Source of the DNA: Pseudoprimorskyibacter insulae
GTDB taxonomy: Bacteria; Pseudomonadota; Alphaproteobacteria; Rhodobacterales; Rhodobacteraceae
Reading direction: 5' to 3'
NCBI RefSeq assembly: GCF_900302505.1
Contig: NZ_OMOJ01000001.1
Coordinates: 992,001-1,056,000 of the forward strand
DNA: 64,000 nt
This document shows, piece after piece, positions 45,303-54,660 of this stretch. The notes beneath the pieces were generated by a model, which saw nothing but the letters and a program-made list of their open reading frames with translations, was not told the origin of the DNA and made no database searches. A program made the translations under genes and the position numbers. Numbering within the stretch: position 1 is the stretch's first letter; each line of letters opens with the position of its first letter.

Positions 45303-45758
45303 ATGCTGGATGACACGGATCGGCGCATACTTCGCCAGTATCAAGCGGACCCAGAGGCCGGGGCGAGTGTCATTGCCGAGCGGGCGGGGGTGACCGCCTC
45401 GACCATGGCGCGGCGGCTGGAGCGGATGCAAAGCGCCGGGATCTTGCGCGGCGTGCGCGGCGAGGTGAACTGGCCCGCGCTTGGTTATGCGGTTGAGGTG
45501 TCGCTGCGGGTGACGCTGGACAAGACGCAGCCGCGCGCCTTTGACGAATTCATCGCAGCGGCGCGGCGCGTGCCTGAGGTGATCGAGATTCAGACCTTTC
45601 TGGGTCAGGTCGATGTGCGTCTGTCGGTCATTGCCCGCGACATGGGCCATTATCAGCAGGTTTACCGCGATCAGGTGCTGCCCCTGCCGCATATTGCCGA
45701 TATCGAGGCGCTGATGCATGTGGCCCGCGTGAAATCCGACGAAAGCCTGCCGCTATGA
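45303..45758 (+). CDS. Lrp/AsnC family regulator, first of a pair
   Basis: The 151-residue protein has an N-terminal helix-turn-helix (about residues 5-50, with AERAGVTASTMARRLERM) and a C-terminal RAM ligand-binding domain. GGAG lies before the ATG. Divergence from ilvC suggests response to branched-chain amino acids. Its stop overlaps the second lrp gene (ATGA). Confidence 0.92.
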   Translation: MLDDTDRRILRQYQADPEAGASVIAERAGVTASTMARRLERMQSAGILRGVRGEVNWPALGYAVEVSLRVTLDKTQPRAFDEFIAAARRVPEVIEIQTFLGQVDVRLSVIARDMGHYQQVYRDQVLPLPHIADIEALMHVARVKSDESLPL

Positions 45759-46210
45759 TCGAGATGGACGAGATCGACCGCGGCTTGCTGCGGGCTTTGG
45801 CGCAGGATGCGGGGGCAAGTGCAGGGGCGCTGGGGCGCAAGTTCGGCCTTAGCCAGCCCGCCGCGTGGCGTCGGATCAAGCGGCTGCGCGAGGCAGGGGT
45901 GTTCACCCGTGTGAAACTGGATCTGGACCGCGAGGCGCTGGGATTTGGCGTGACGGTGTTCCTTGGCATCAAGCTGGCCACCAAGGGCCGCGTCAGCCTT
46001 GAAGATTTCGAACGCGCGGTGTCCGCGATCCCCGAAGTGCAGACGGTTGAGCACGTGCTTGGGCTTTATGACTACCGTCTGCGCGTTGTTGCCCGCGACA
46101 TCCCCGATTTCGAACGCGTGCTGCGCCGCCGGATCATGACGCTGCCCGGTGTGGGCAATGTCGAGGCAAACGTATTGCTGAGCGAAGAGCGCTTGCCCGG
46201 CCCGCTTTAA
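45755..46210 (+). CDS. Lrp/AsnC family regulator, second of a pair
   Basis: This protein is also 151 residues, with HTH (LGRKFGLSQPAAWRRIKRL) and RAM domain. It is clearly different from its neighbour in sequence, so this is an old duplication. The four-base overlap means coupled translation in near equal amounts, which would suit a mixed oligomer. The end overlaps the convergent 46207 gene by four bases. Confidence 0.92.
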   Translation: MIEMDEIDRGLLRALAQDAGASAGALGRKFGLSQPAAWRRIKRLREAGVFTRVKLDLDREALGFGVTVFLGIKLATKGRVSLEDFERAVSAIPEVQTVEHVLGLYDYRLRVVARDIPDFERVLRRRIMTLPGVGNVEANVLLSEERLPGPL

Positions 46211-46578
46211 CGGGTAAAGCCCGCAGTGGGCGCATTGCCGCTATGGATTGTGGCAGTCAGGGTCGAGGTATCGATCCACGCCTGAATCTCGGGCGTCAGA
46301 TCGCCAAGGAAGACCACGTCGGTCAGGCGCGCCACGCTGTGCAGGGCCTTCATCTCGGGCCATGGCATGGCGATATCGTGATGGCCGATCCACGCGGCGG
46401 CGTCGTCATAATCAATCACCGCGCGGGCCGTGCTGTCACCTGCATTGACGAAGAACCGATAGCCGCGAATGCCGGGATGGCCCTCGGTCTCAACGCGGGC
46501 GGCGAGGGCCTCGATAGCGGCGGTAAAGGCCTCGGGGGTGCTTAGCAGGGCATAGGTGTTCAGGATCGTCAGGGGCAT
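46207..46578 (-). CDS. Small protein, function unknown
   Basis: The 123-residue protein has a beta-alpha-beta pattern and no signal or membrane segment. The pattern of strands around residues 38-57 and 81-92 suggests a ferredoxin-like (dimeric alpha-beta barrel) fold, but I cannot name a family. Confidence 0.65.
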   Translation of the reverse strand: MPLTILNTYALLSTPEAFTAAIEALAARVETEGHPGIRGYRFFVNAGDSTARAVIDYDDAAAWIGHHDIAMPWPEMKALHSVARLTDVVFLGDLTPEIQAWIDTSTLTATIHSGNAPTAGFTR

Positions 46579-46647
46579 GGTGTCTCATCGGGTTTGCGTG
46601 TGGGCCAAAGCTAGGATACCCATTCTTGCAAAGGCAAGGAGGATCAC

Positions 46648-47775
46648 ATGGCTGCACTTCTCGAAACCGTAGACCCAGAAGGTCTGGAAGAATTCTCGGT
46701 CGTGTTCACCGACCGCTCGCTCAATCACATGTCGGCCAAGTTCCAGCAGGTGATGCGCGACCTGTCGTCGATGCTGAAGGATGTCTATGGCGCGGATGGC
46801 GTGGCGCTGGTGCCCGGTGGCGGCAGTTTCGGCATGGAGGCGGTGGCCCGCCAGTTTGCCCAAGACACCGATGTTTTGGTGGTGCGCAACGGCTGGTTCA
46901 GCTTCCGTTGGAGCCAGATTTTCGACGCTGGTGGCTTTGCGGGCGACACCACGGTGATGAAGGCCCGCCGGACGGGGAACACGCCCACCGCGCCCTTTGC
47001 GCCTGCGCCGATTGACGAAGTGGTCGCCGCGATCCGCGACAAGAAGCCGGGCATTGTTTTTGCCCCGCATGTGGAGACCTCGGCGGGGGTGATCCTGCCT
47101 GATGATTATATCAAAGCGCTGGCGGCGGCGGCCCATGAGGTGGGCGCACTGATGGTGTTGGATTGCATCGCTTCTGGGTGCATCTGGGTGGATATGAAGG
47201 CGACCGGTGTGGATGTGCTGATCTCAGCGCCGCAAAAGGGCTGGTCCTCGACGCCTTGTGCCGGTGTGGTGATGCTGTCGGAGCGGGCTTTGGCCCGGAT
47301 GGCTGAGACCACGTCCAACAGCTTTGCCGTGGATCTGAAGAAATGGCACCAGATCATGCAGGCCTATGAAAACGGCGGCCATGCCTATCACGCGACAATG
47401 CCGACCGAAGGGTTGCTGATGTTCCGCGACGCGATGGTCGAGACGCGGGACTATGGGTTTAAGCGTTTGAAATCAGCGCAGTGGGAGCTGGGCGACAAGG
47501 TCCGGGCCTATTTGGCCAGCAAGGGCGTTGTGTCTGTGGCCGCCGATGGGTTCGGTGCGCCGGGCGTGGTGGTCAGCTATACCAGCGATCCCGAGGTGCA
47601 ATCGGGCCGTGCCTTTGCCGCGCGCGGGATGCAGATTGCCGCGGGCGTGCCGCTGGCTTGCGATGAGGGCGAGGGGTTCAGCACCTTCCGGCTGGGTCTG
47701 TTTGGGCTCGATAAGCTCTATGACGTCGATGGCACGGTGGCGCGGTTGCGTGCGGTGCTGGACGAGGTGCTTTGA
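46648..47775 (+). CDS. Class V PLP-dependent aminotransferase (alanine-glyoxylate type)
   Basis: The 375-residue protein has a fold-type I PLP domain with PGGGSFGMEAVARQF (about 56-70), the Asp in MVLDCIASG (about 169-177) and the Schiff-base Lys at residue 197 (SAPQKGWSS). It resembles the alanine/serine-glyoxylate aminotransferase group. The substrate pair is unknown. AAGGAGG precedes the ATG. Confidence 0.87.
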   Translation: MAALLETVDPEGLEEFSVVFTDRSLNHMSAKFQQVMRDLSSMLKDVYGADGVALVPGGGSFGMEAVARQFAQDTDVLVVRNGWFSFRWSQIFDAGGFAGDTTVMKARRTGNTPTAPFAPAPIDEVVAAIRDKKPGIVFAPHVETSAGVILPDDYIKALAAAAHEVGALMVLDCIASGCIWVDMKATGVDVLISAPQKGWSSTPCAGVVMLSERALARMAETTSNSFAVDLKKWHQIMQAYENGGHAYHATMPTEGLLMFRDAMVETRDYGFKRLKSAQWELGDKVRAYLASKGVVSVAADGFGAPGVVVSYTSDPEVQSGRAFAARGMQIAAGVPLACDEGEGFSTFRLGLFGLDKLYDVDGTVARLRAVLDEVL

Positions 47776-47798
47776 TTTAGGTTTGGGAGATTGGATTG

Positions 47799-47877
47799 GG
47801 TCGACGGCTGATCGCCGCCGACCCAAGCGAAGGGCGCTGCCCCTCGCGCTCCCCGGAGGATTTATAGAAAGATGAAA
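47799..47877. repeat. Hairpin and intergenic repeat-like block
   Basis: GGGTCG-A-CGGC pairs with GCCG-C-CGACCC, followed by a block (about 47832-47877) with GGGCGCTGCC, CTCCCCGG, AGGATTTATAG and AAAGATGAA. Its CTCCCCGG-plus-AT layout is like the repeat at 1531-1560. The block fills the spacer between convergent genes (47776-47949). Confidence 0.45.
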
Positions 47878-47949
47878 GGGGCGGGCCTGCGGGCACGCCT
47901 TTTTGGTTTTTGGAGTTGCGTTTGGTGGGGCTGGGCCGAAGGGCGGTGG

Positions 47950-49140
47950 CTATTTGGCGCCAAGGCCCAGTTGCATCAGTGTTTTGCGGACCGGTTTCAG
48001 GGCGTAGAGCGCATCGAGGCCCTTGGCGCGGGCGTCGCGCAGCAGCGGGTTGGACAGCATCGAGGTGCGGTTGAGCACCGTGATGCCGGCCACGCGGGCG
48101 CGGATGTCGGGCATGCGCTTGCGGTGATAGGCGTCGAGCATCGCGGCGCTGCCGAGTTGGTCCGGTTGGGCGATGGCGAGGTCAAGCAGGGTGCTAAGAT
48201 CCCGAAGGCTCATGTTCAGGCCTTGCGCGCCGATGGGGGGCACCACATGGGCGGCCTCGGCGATCAGGGCGAGGCGTTCGCCGCTGAGGCGGTCCGCGTG
48301 TTGCGCGATGATCGGCCAGAGCGTGCGACGGCTGGCCAATTTCAGCGGGCCGAACAGGTGGCAGGAGCGCGTGGTCATTGCCTCTTCGAAGGCGGCCGGG
48401 TCAAGGCGCAGCAGGGCTTCGGCTTTGGGGCCTTCCTCCATCCAGACGATGGCCGAGCAGGGTTGGCCCTCATGATCGGGGAGGGGGACAAAGGTGAAGG
48501 GGCCGCCAGTGCGGTGGATCTCGGTTGAGACATTACTATGCGGGATCGGGTGGGTGACGGCGAAGGCCAGTGCCTTTTGGCCAAAGCGGATGACCTGCGC
48601 GCCAATGCTTGCCGCCTCACGCATGGGCGAGCCGCGGCCATCGGCGGCCACGACCAGCGGAGTTTTGACCGTGCTGCCATCGGTCAGGCCAACCTTGGCA
48701 TAGGCGGTGCGGGTAAAGAGCGTGGTGGTGCCGGTGCCGGGGCGGAAGGTGACATTGGGCAGGTTGTCCAAATGGGCGGCGATTTCGCGGCGCAGCAGCC
48801 AGTTGGGCAGGTTCCAGCCAAAGGGTTGATCCGAGATATCGCCTGCGTCGAATTCCTTGACGACGCGCGGCTCTGGCAGTTCGCCGCCCGCATCGACGAT
48901 GCGCATCACTTGTAGCGGCATGGCAAAGGGGGCGAGGCGATCCCACAGGCCGATATCGGCCAGAAGCTGTTGGGATGGCTGCAAAAAGGCTGTGGTGCGC
49001 AGATCGGCCCCTTCGGCGTTCTGATCGGTGACGGGCGGGGCGGGATCAACGCAAAGGGTTTTAAACCCATTGGCACCGAAAGCTGCGGCAGCCGTCAATC
49101 CAGCGATGCCGCCGCCCGAGATCAGAATATCGTAGTCCAT
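47950..49140 (-). CDS. UbiH/UbiF/Coq6-type FAD monooxygenase
   Basis: The 396-residue protein has the Rossmann GGGIAG (about 9-14), the VAADGRGSPMRE (DG) motif (about 165-176) and the end of the third FAD motif, IGAQGLNMSLRD. The Gly-Asp before the Ala-Ala-His is changed to Ala-Glu (LIAEAAH). The family hydroxylates the ubiquinone ring at the inner membrane. The GD change may affect FAD binding, though related UbiH proteins also vary there. The position hydroxylated cannot be told. Confidence 0.85.
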   Translation of the reverse strand: MDYDILISGGGIAGLTAAAAFGANGFKTLCVDPAPPVTDQNAEGADLRTTAFLQPSQQLLADIGLWDRLAPFAMPLQVMRIVDAGGELPEPRVVKEFDAGDISDQPFGWNLPNWLLRREIAAHLDNLPNVTFRPGTGTTTLFTRTAYAKVGLTDGSTVKTPLVVAADGRGSPMREAASIGAQVIRFGQKALAFAVTHPIPHSNVSTEIHRTGGPFTFVPLPDHEGQPCSAIVWMEEGPKAEALLRLDPAAFEEAMTTRSCHLFGPLKLASRRTLWPIIAQHADRLSGERLALIAEAAHVVPPIGAQGLNMSLRDLSTLLDLAIAQPDQLGSAAMLDAYHRKRMPDIRARVAGITVLNRTSMLSNPLLRDARAKGLDALYALKPVRKTLMQLGLGAK

Positions 49141-49195
49141 GGCCGTGCTCCTTTGGCCCTTATGTAGGGCAGAGCAGCGGCCTTGGCCATGCGGC

Positions 49196-49417
49196 TTACT
49201 TGCCGACGGTGATCAGGATCAGCACCGAATAGACCACCGGCACCAAGGCCAGAGGCACCATCGCCAGCGCGACAATGCCAAAGGTCGCCACCGACAGGCC
49301 CCAAAGCACCAGGAACAGCAAAATTGCCAGCAGTATGCGGGCATCGCGGCTGATGGCGCCTTTGCGCAGAAGCGGTCCGAACAGGGGGGCGGTGGCGATG
49401 CCGGTGGCTTGGGTCAT
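49196..49417 (-). CDS. Small two-helix membrane protein
   Basis: The 73-residue protein has two membrane helices (about 26-46 and 50-70) and a basic N-terminal region. Function is unknown. It lies 55 bases after the ubiH-like start on the same strand. Confidence 0.65.
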   Translation of the reverse strand: MTQATGIATAPLFGPLLRKGAISRDARILLAILLFLVLWGLSVATFGIVALAMVPLALVPVVYSVLILITVGK

Positions 49418-49503
49418 GGATGTCTCCGTTCAAAATGATGCCGCAGACATATGGGTTTTCCCGGCGGGGAACAGATGCGAATTGCCGCATCTGTTTTGTG
49501 CCT

Positions 49504-50148
49504 TCAGGTCAGCCGCGCCAGAAAGGCGGTCAGATCGTCGGTGTGGTGCTGGATGTGGTCGGCCTGATGCGGCGTTGGGGCCACATGAACCGTGCGCATG
49601 CCCATGGCAAAGGGGGCAGCCAGATTGCGCGGGTCGTCTTCGAACATCGCAGCTTTGGCCGGGTCAATCCCGTCTTGCGTGAAGATCGATTCGAAGGCTT
49701 CGCGTTCGGGTTTGGGCCGGTAGCCTGCATTTTCAACGCCGTAGATCGCGTCAAAGGCGGCGTCCAGCCCGCGGGCCTTTAGCACCTGCGCGGCATAGGG
49801 GGCGCTGCCGTTGGTATAGACGATCTTGCGGCCGGGCAGGCCCGCGATCAATTCTGCCAGCGCCGGATCAGGCTGCAACGCGTCAAAATTGATGTCGTGG
49901 ACGTCGTGCAGATAGGCATCGGGGTCGATCTTATGTTCGCGCATCAAGCCGGCCAGCGTGGTGCCATAGGTCTTCCAATAGTGGCCGCGCAGGTGATCGG
50001 CGTGATCGCGTGCCACGCCGAGGCTGTCCATCACAAAGCGCGTCATCCGCTGTTCGATCTGGTCGAACAGACGCACAGCAGGCGGATAAAGGGTGTTATC
50101 GAGGTCGAACACCCACTGGGTGACATGTTTGAAATGATCGCGCGGCAT
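49504..50148 (-). CDS. HAD-superfamily pyrimidine 5'-nucleotidase
   Basis: The 214-residue protein has HAD motif I DLDNTLYP (about 15-22), motif II TNGSAPY (about 111-117), the conserved KP of motif III and FEDDPRN (about 169-175). The cap type matches SDT1/PHM8-like pyrimidine 5'-nucleotidases. It is cytoplasmic. Confidence 0.87.
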   Translation of the reverse strand: MPRDHFKHVTQWVFDLDNTLYPPAVRLFDQIEQRMTRFVMDSLGVARDHADHLRGHYWKTYGTTLAGLMREHKIDPDAYLHDVHDINFDALQPDPALAELIAGLPGRKIVYTNGSAPYAAQVLKARGLDAAFDAIYGVENAGYRPKPEREAFESIFTQDGIDPAKAAMFEDDPRNLAAPFAMGMRTVHVAPTPHQADHIQHHTDDLTAFLARLT

Positions 50149-50191
50149 GGCGGCACCCTATTGCGCGGCACAGGGCGCGGCAATGGGCATC

Positions 50192-50219
50192 TTGCATGTC
50201 AAAGCGTGAGCGCTATCCT
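50192..50219 (+). promoter_or_regulatory. Candidate promoter of the gntR gene
   Basis: TTGCAT and TATCCT are 16 bases apart and end 29 bases before the ATG at 50249, with GGGAGG in between. Confidence 0.5.
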
Positions 50220-50248
50220 GCGCAGACCGCGACCGGGAGGACAAATGC

Positions 50249-50896
50249 ATGAGCCAGGGCAAGCCGCAGATCAAGGACGCCTATACGCTGATACTTGAGG
50301 CGATTGACGTTGGCACGTTCCGTCCGGGCGACCGGCTGGTCGAAAGCGATCTGGCGGACCGGTTTGGCGTGTCCCGCACGCCCATCCGTGAAGCGCTGCA
50401 ACGGCTTGAAACGCAATCGCTTTTGGCGCGGGATGGGCGGTCTTTGATCGTCGCGTCGCTGGATCATAACCAGATGGCCGAACTCTATGTGGTGCGGGCC
50501 GAGTTGGAGGGGCTGGCGGCGCGTCTGGCGGCACGTCATGCCACGACCGAGGAAATCCGCGTGCTGCGCGATCAAGTCGATGAGGACCGCGCCTTGGTCA
50601 ATGACCCGCCCGCCTTGTCGCGCGCCAACCGCCGGTTTCACAAGCAGATCCATCTGGCCTCGCACAACCGGTATCTGGTGCAGCAATTGGACCTTGTGCA
50701 TCGGTCCATGGTCTTGATGGCAACCACGTCACTGGCCGCCGAAGGGCGGGGCGAGGTGGCGATGAACGAACATGAGGCCATTGTCGAAGCCATTGCCAAG
50801 CGCGATGAGGAGGCCGCCTATCGTGCATTGAAGGATCACATCTCGGTGGCGTTTGTGACCCGGTTGAAGGCCGACGCGCGATCCAACGAAACCTAA
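50249..50896 (+). CDS. GntR/FadR family transcriptional regulator
   Basis: The 215-residue protein has an N-terminal winged HTH (about 8-72, with DRFGVSRTPIREALQRLE) and a C-terminal FCD domain with metal-binding Asp/His positions. FCD regulators usually respond to organic acids. No target operon lies beside it; its 3' end overlaps a convergent glycosyltransferase gene by four bases. Confidence 0.92.
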   Translation: MSQGKPQIKDAYTLILEAIDVGTFRPGDRLVESDLADRFGVSRTPIREALQRLETQSLLARDGRSLIVASLDHNQMAELYVVRAELEGLAARLAARHATTEEIRVLRDQVDEDRALVNDPPALSRANRRFHKQIHLASHNRYLVQQLDLVHRSMVLMATTSLAAEGRGEVAMNEHEAIVEAIAKRDEEAAYRALKDHISVAFVTRLKADARSNET

Positions 50897-52746
50897 GCCT
50901 GCGGGTCAAGATCGCCGTCAGGGGCGGAATGCCCGTGAGAGGTCTTGTCCCAATAAAATGGCTTAACCACCAGTTCATAAAGCGCCTTATAGGCCGCCAA
51001 GACCCCGAGCGGGAAATAGAGCATCATCGTCGGCACCCATGGGAACAACTGCCGGTGCGGGCTGAGGGCAACGGCGGTCAGGCCGATCAATACGCAAAAC
51101 GCCTCAGTGCTGAGGAACAGCCAGCCGATTTGGGTGACATGGCCAGAGGTTAGGCCCGTGACCGGCAGAAGCCCGGACAGCGAAATCAGCCAAAAGGACC
51201 AAAGCGCCGGGGCCAGCAGGAATTGCAGCAGTGCGGCCAGAAACATGATCTGAACGCCCGCAAACCCGGTCGCCCCCAGATCCGACCAAAGCTGCAAGGG
51301 GCGGCGCATGTGCACCAGATAGGTGACCATATACCCCTTTAGCCAGCGCGAGCGCTGTTTGACCCAGGGCCAAGCGCGGTTGTTCGCCTCTTCCCGCGTG
51401 ACAGAGGGAACCAGCGCGGTTTTGTAGCCGTGCCGCGCCAGCCGCAGGCCCAGATCGGCGTCTTCGGTGACGTTATGGGCATCCCATCCGCGCACCTTCA
51501 TCAGTGCTTCACGCCGGAAAAACACCGATGTGCCGCCCAGCGGAATAGCAAAGCCCAACCGCGCATAGCCGGGCAGCATCACGCGGAACCACGTGGCATA
51601 TTCCACGGCAAAACAACGCGATAGCCAATTGGCCTTGCTGTTGTAGAAATCAAGGATCGCCTGCACGCAGGCCACCTGCGGGGGGGCGCGTTGGAAGGTG
51701 CCGACAACTTTATGCAACTGATCGGGGGCGGGGGCATCTTCGGCGTCGTAGATCCCGATAATATCGCCCCGGCAATAGCGGATGGCATAGTTCATCGCCC
51801 GCGGCTTGGTCTGAATAGACCCGCCCGGCACTTCGATCACCCGCATCCATTGGGGCAATTCGCAGCCCGCAAGCACCCCGCGCGTCTGATCGTCCCCCGC
51901 TTCAAGCACCAAGGCCACATCCAGCCGTGATTTGGGGTAGGTCAGGCGCGAAAGGCGATTGACCAAGGCCGAGGCGATATCCCCTTCGCGGAACAGCGGC
52001 ACGAGGATAGACACCAGCGGATAACGGTCGGGCATCGGCAGGTTCATCGCCGGTCGCCGCTGCATCCGCAGGACATTGACCCAAGCCGCCACCTTTGCGA
52101 CCTGTGCGGCCAACAGGCTGATCGTGGCGAGGGCCAGAACGCCAAGGAAAAACACCTGCGGCGCTAAGGCCAGCAGCCCCACTGCGCAGAGCCCAAGGCC
52201 CGCGCCAATCGCCGCACGGGCCGGGGTCCAGCGGTTCAGATCACGGCAGCTTTCATCGTCGGGCACCCAAGTTTCGGCCTGTTGCGCCATATCCTCGGCG
52301 CAGGTGGCGGCGATGAAATTGTGTATGTCCTGTTCGCTGCATAGCGCCATGATGATCGGACCAAGCCGCGCCTCAAGCGTAGGCCGAAGCGCGTCGAACG
52401 TGTCTGGCTGCGAGGTGGCGACCCACGTCGCAGGCCCCATATGCCCCCAAGGCAAAACGCAGTTCTGAAGGCAAAAATCCTGGCCAAGCCGCTGCATCAG
52501 CCCGGCATCGGGCGTCGACCGATCAAGCGAAAAGACCGTTGCGCCGGTATAGCGGGTCAGCATGTCCAGCCGCTGCACCGGGCTGATGGCCCCGATCCGT
52601 TGCGCCGTATCCATCAGCGACGCGCCGGTTAGCGCGGATTCGCCCAAGGCGCGGCGCAGCTGGGCGGGCCCAATTCCCCCGCGTTCCATCAGCAACCGGC
52701 CAATCGGCGGCTGATGCGTCCCTGAATTCGTTGCGTGCAAAGGCAT
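50893..52746 (-). CDS. Membrane glycosyltransferase family 2 with N-terminal MshEN-like domain
   Basis: The 617-residue protein starts with about 150 residues resembling the type II secretion ATPase N-terminal (MshEN) domain, as in some c-di-GMP-binding proteins. Two membrane helices follow (about 178-222). The GT2 catalytic domain (about 240-480) has YDAEDAP (DxD), TEDADLGLRL and QRSRWLKGY, as in processive synthases. Three or four membrane helices follow. It probably makes or exports a polysaccharide. Control by a nucleotide signal is a guess from the N-terminal domain. Confidence 0.85.
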   Translation of the reverse strand: MPLHATNSGTHQPPIGRLLMERGGIGPAQLRRALGESALTGASLMDTAQRIGAISPVQRLDMLTRYTGATVFSLDRSTPDAGLMQRLGQDFCLQNCVLPWGHMGPATWVATSQPDTFDALRPTLEARLGPIIMALCSEQDIHNFIAATCAEDMAQQAETWVPDDESCRDLNRWTPARAAIGAGLGLCAVGLLALAPQVFFLGVLALATISLLAAQVAKVAAWVNVLRMQRRPAMNLPMPDRYPLVSILVPLFREGDIASALVNRLSRLTYPKSRLDVALVLEAGDDQTRGVLAGCELPQWMRVIEVPGGSIQTKPRAMNYAIRYCRGDIIGIYDAEDAPAPDQLHKVVGTFQRAPPQVACVQAILDFYNSKANWLSRCFAVEYATWFRVMLPGYARLGFAIPLGGTSVFFRREALMKVRGWDAHNVTEDADLGLRLARHGYKTALVPSVTREEANNRAWPWVKQRSRWLKGYMVTYLVHMRRPLQLWSDLGATGFAGVQIMFLAALLQFLLAPALWSFWLISLSGLLPVTGLTSGHVTQIGWLFLSTEAFCVLIGLTAVALSPHRQLFPWVPTMMLYFPLGVLAAYKALYELVVKPFYWDKTSHGHSAPDGDLDPQA

Positions 52747-52814
52747 CGGCGCCCCCCAAGTCTGTGCTTAGAGGACGCCGCTTAAGTTAAGATCAAGTTA
52801 ATCTTGGTAGTTTG

Positions 52815-53972
52815 TTAAGCCGATTTCGCCATGGATTCGGCGAAACGCTCGAACAGGTAGAAGCTGTCCTGCGGGCCGGGGCTGGCTTCGGGGTGGTGTT
52901 GCACCGAAAAGACCGGGCGGTCTTTGATGCGGATGCCGCAGTTCGACCCGTCGAACAGCGACACATGGGTTTCTTCCACGCCCTCGGGCAGGCTTTGGGC
53001 ATCAACCGCAAAGCCGTGGTTCATCGAGGTGATCTCAACCTTGCCGGTGGCGATTTCCTTGACCGGGTGGTTCGCACCGTGGTGGCCGTGGTTCATTTTG
53101 ATGGTGCGTGCGCCAAGCGCCAGCGCCAGCATCTGGTGACCAAGGCAAATGCCGAACACCGGGATGTCGGTCTTGGCGAGGATATCGCGGATCATTGGCA
53201 CGGCATAAACGCCCGTCGCCGCAGGATCGCCGGGGCCGTTCGACAGGAACAGACCATCGGGATTGTGCGCCATCACGTCTTCTGCTGTGGCGGTCGCGGG
53301 CAGAACGGTCACGTCGCAGCCAGCCGAGGCCAGACAGCGCAGAATGTTGCGCTTGGCACCGTAGTCTACGGCGACAACCTTGTGCTTGGCTTCGGTCTGA
53401 CGGGCATAGCCATCCGGCCAGGCCCAACGCATTTCGTCCCAGTGATAGGATTGTGCACAGGTCACATCCTTGGCCAGATCCAGCCCTTCCAGACCCGAGA
53501 AGCCACGCGCCTTGGCAACCAGTGCCTCGGTGTCGAACTTGCCATCGGGGTTGTGGGCCAGCGCGGCATGCGGTGCGCCTTGCTGACGAATGGCGCGGGT
53601 CAGGCGGCGGGTGTCAATGCCGCCAATCGCGATGCGGCCACGCGCGGCCAGCCAATCGCCCAGTTCCTGCGTCGCGCGCCAGTTCGAGCTTTCGGTCGGC
53701 ATCCATTTCACCACCATGCCAGCGGCCACCGGATCGCCGGTTTCATCATCATCGGCGTTCACGCCGACGTTGCCGATATGCGGGAAGGTGAAGGTCACGA
53801 TCTGGCCCGCATAGGACGGGTCGGTCATGATTTCCTGGTAGCCAGACATGGCTGTGTTGAAGCAAAGCTCGGCCACGGTGTCACCTGTAGCGCCGAAGCC
53901 CTGACCGTAGAAGATGGTGCCGTCGGCAAGCGCAAGACATGCGGTTGGGGTGGCGGGCGTATTCTGTGCCAT
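52815..53972 (-). CDS. carA: Carbamoyl-phosphate synthase small subunit
   Basis: The 385-residue protein is the glutaminase subunit. The N-terminal domain contains the FNTAMSGYQEIMTDPSY signature. The class I amidotransferase domain has the Cys nucleophile in GICLGHQ and a His in QHHPEASPGP. It supplies ammonia for carbamoyl phosphate in arginine and pyrimidine synthesis. carB is not in the window. Confidence 0.96.
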   Translation of the reverse strand: MAQNTPATPTACLALADGTIFYGQGFGATGDTVAELCFNTAMSGYQEIMTDPSYAGQIVTFTFPHIGNVGVNADDDETGDPVAAGMVVKWMPTESSNWRATQELGDWLAARGRIAIGGIDTRRLTRAIRQQGAPHAALAHNPDGKFDTEALVAKARGFSGLEGLDLAKDVTCAQSYHWDEMRWAWPDGYARQTEAKHKVVAVDYGAKRNILRCLASAGCDVTVLPATATAEDVMAHNPDGLFLSNGPGDPAATGVYAVPMIRDILAKTDIPVFGICLGHQMLALALGARTIKMNHGHHGANHPVKEIATGKVEITSMNHGFAVDAQSLPEGVEETHVSLFDGSNCGIRIKDRPVFSVQHHPEASPGPQDSFYLFERFAESMAKSA

Positions 53973-54145
53973 GGCGCGACTCTGTTCTTGTTCTGGGGCT
54001 AAATTTCGCGGAACCTATGCCCGCAAGGCGCTAGGGTCAAGACCGCCAAACGCACGGATTTGCCTGTGCCATCGCGCATGGTTGCGCCATCATTCGAGTT
54101 CGACTAAGTTCTCGATTTGCGAAACCCATGGGGATGATATTGGAC

Positions 54146-54610
54146 ATGGAACTGCGTGCCCGTGTGAATGCGGCTATCAAGCAAGCGATGAAGGATAAGG
54201 CGCAGGTGCGTCTGACCACGTTGCGTCTGATCAATGCGGCCATCAAAGACCGTGATATCGCGGCGCGCGGCGAAGGTCGCGAAGACGGGGTAGACGACAG
54301 CGAAGTGTTGGCAATCCTTGGGAAAATGACCAAGCAACGCCAAGAAAGCGCCCGTGCCTACGAAGAAGGCGGCCGCTTGGATCTGTCCGAACGCGAAGAG
54401 GCCGAGATCGAGATCATCGCCGAATTCCTGCCACGCAAACTGTCCGACGCTGAAGTGGCCGAAGCCGTTGACGAGGCTGTGCAGGAAGTGGGCGCAGAAT
54501 CGATCCGCGACATGGGCCGCGTGATGGGCGTTCTGAAGACAAAATACACAGGTCAAATGGACTTTGGTGCGGTTGGACCGATGGTCAAAGACCGCCTTTG
54601 TGCCGGATGA
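54146..54610 (+). CDS. GatB/YqeY domain protein
   Basis: The 154-residue all-helical protein matches YqeY, the free form of the tRNA-binding domain of GatB. It has LRLINAAIKDRDIA and RDMGRVMGVLK. Earlier ATGs at 54128 and 54134 are in frame; the family usually starts at the chosen one. Role is unknown, and it often neighbours carA as here. Confidence 0.9.
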   Translation: MELRARVNAAIKQAMKDKAQVRLTTLRLINAAIKDRDIAARGEGREDGVDDSEVLAILGKMTKQRQESARAYEEGGRLDLSEREEAEIEIIAEFLPRKLSDAEVAEAVDEAVQEVGAESIRDMGRVMGVLKTKYTGQMDFGAVGPMVKDRLCAG

Positions 54611-54617
54611 ACCCTGC

Positions 54618-54637
54618 TGGCCCCTTTCGAGGGGCCA
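54618..54637. terminator. Hairpin with TTCG loop between convergent genes
   Basis: TGGCCCCT pairs perfectly with AGGGGCCA around TTCG, a very stable tetraloop. There is no T-run on either strand. It lies in the 50-base gap between yqeY and the glycosyltransferase gene. Confidence 0.6.
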
Positions 54638-54660
54638 CATGCTGCCCAAAATAGCGGCAG

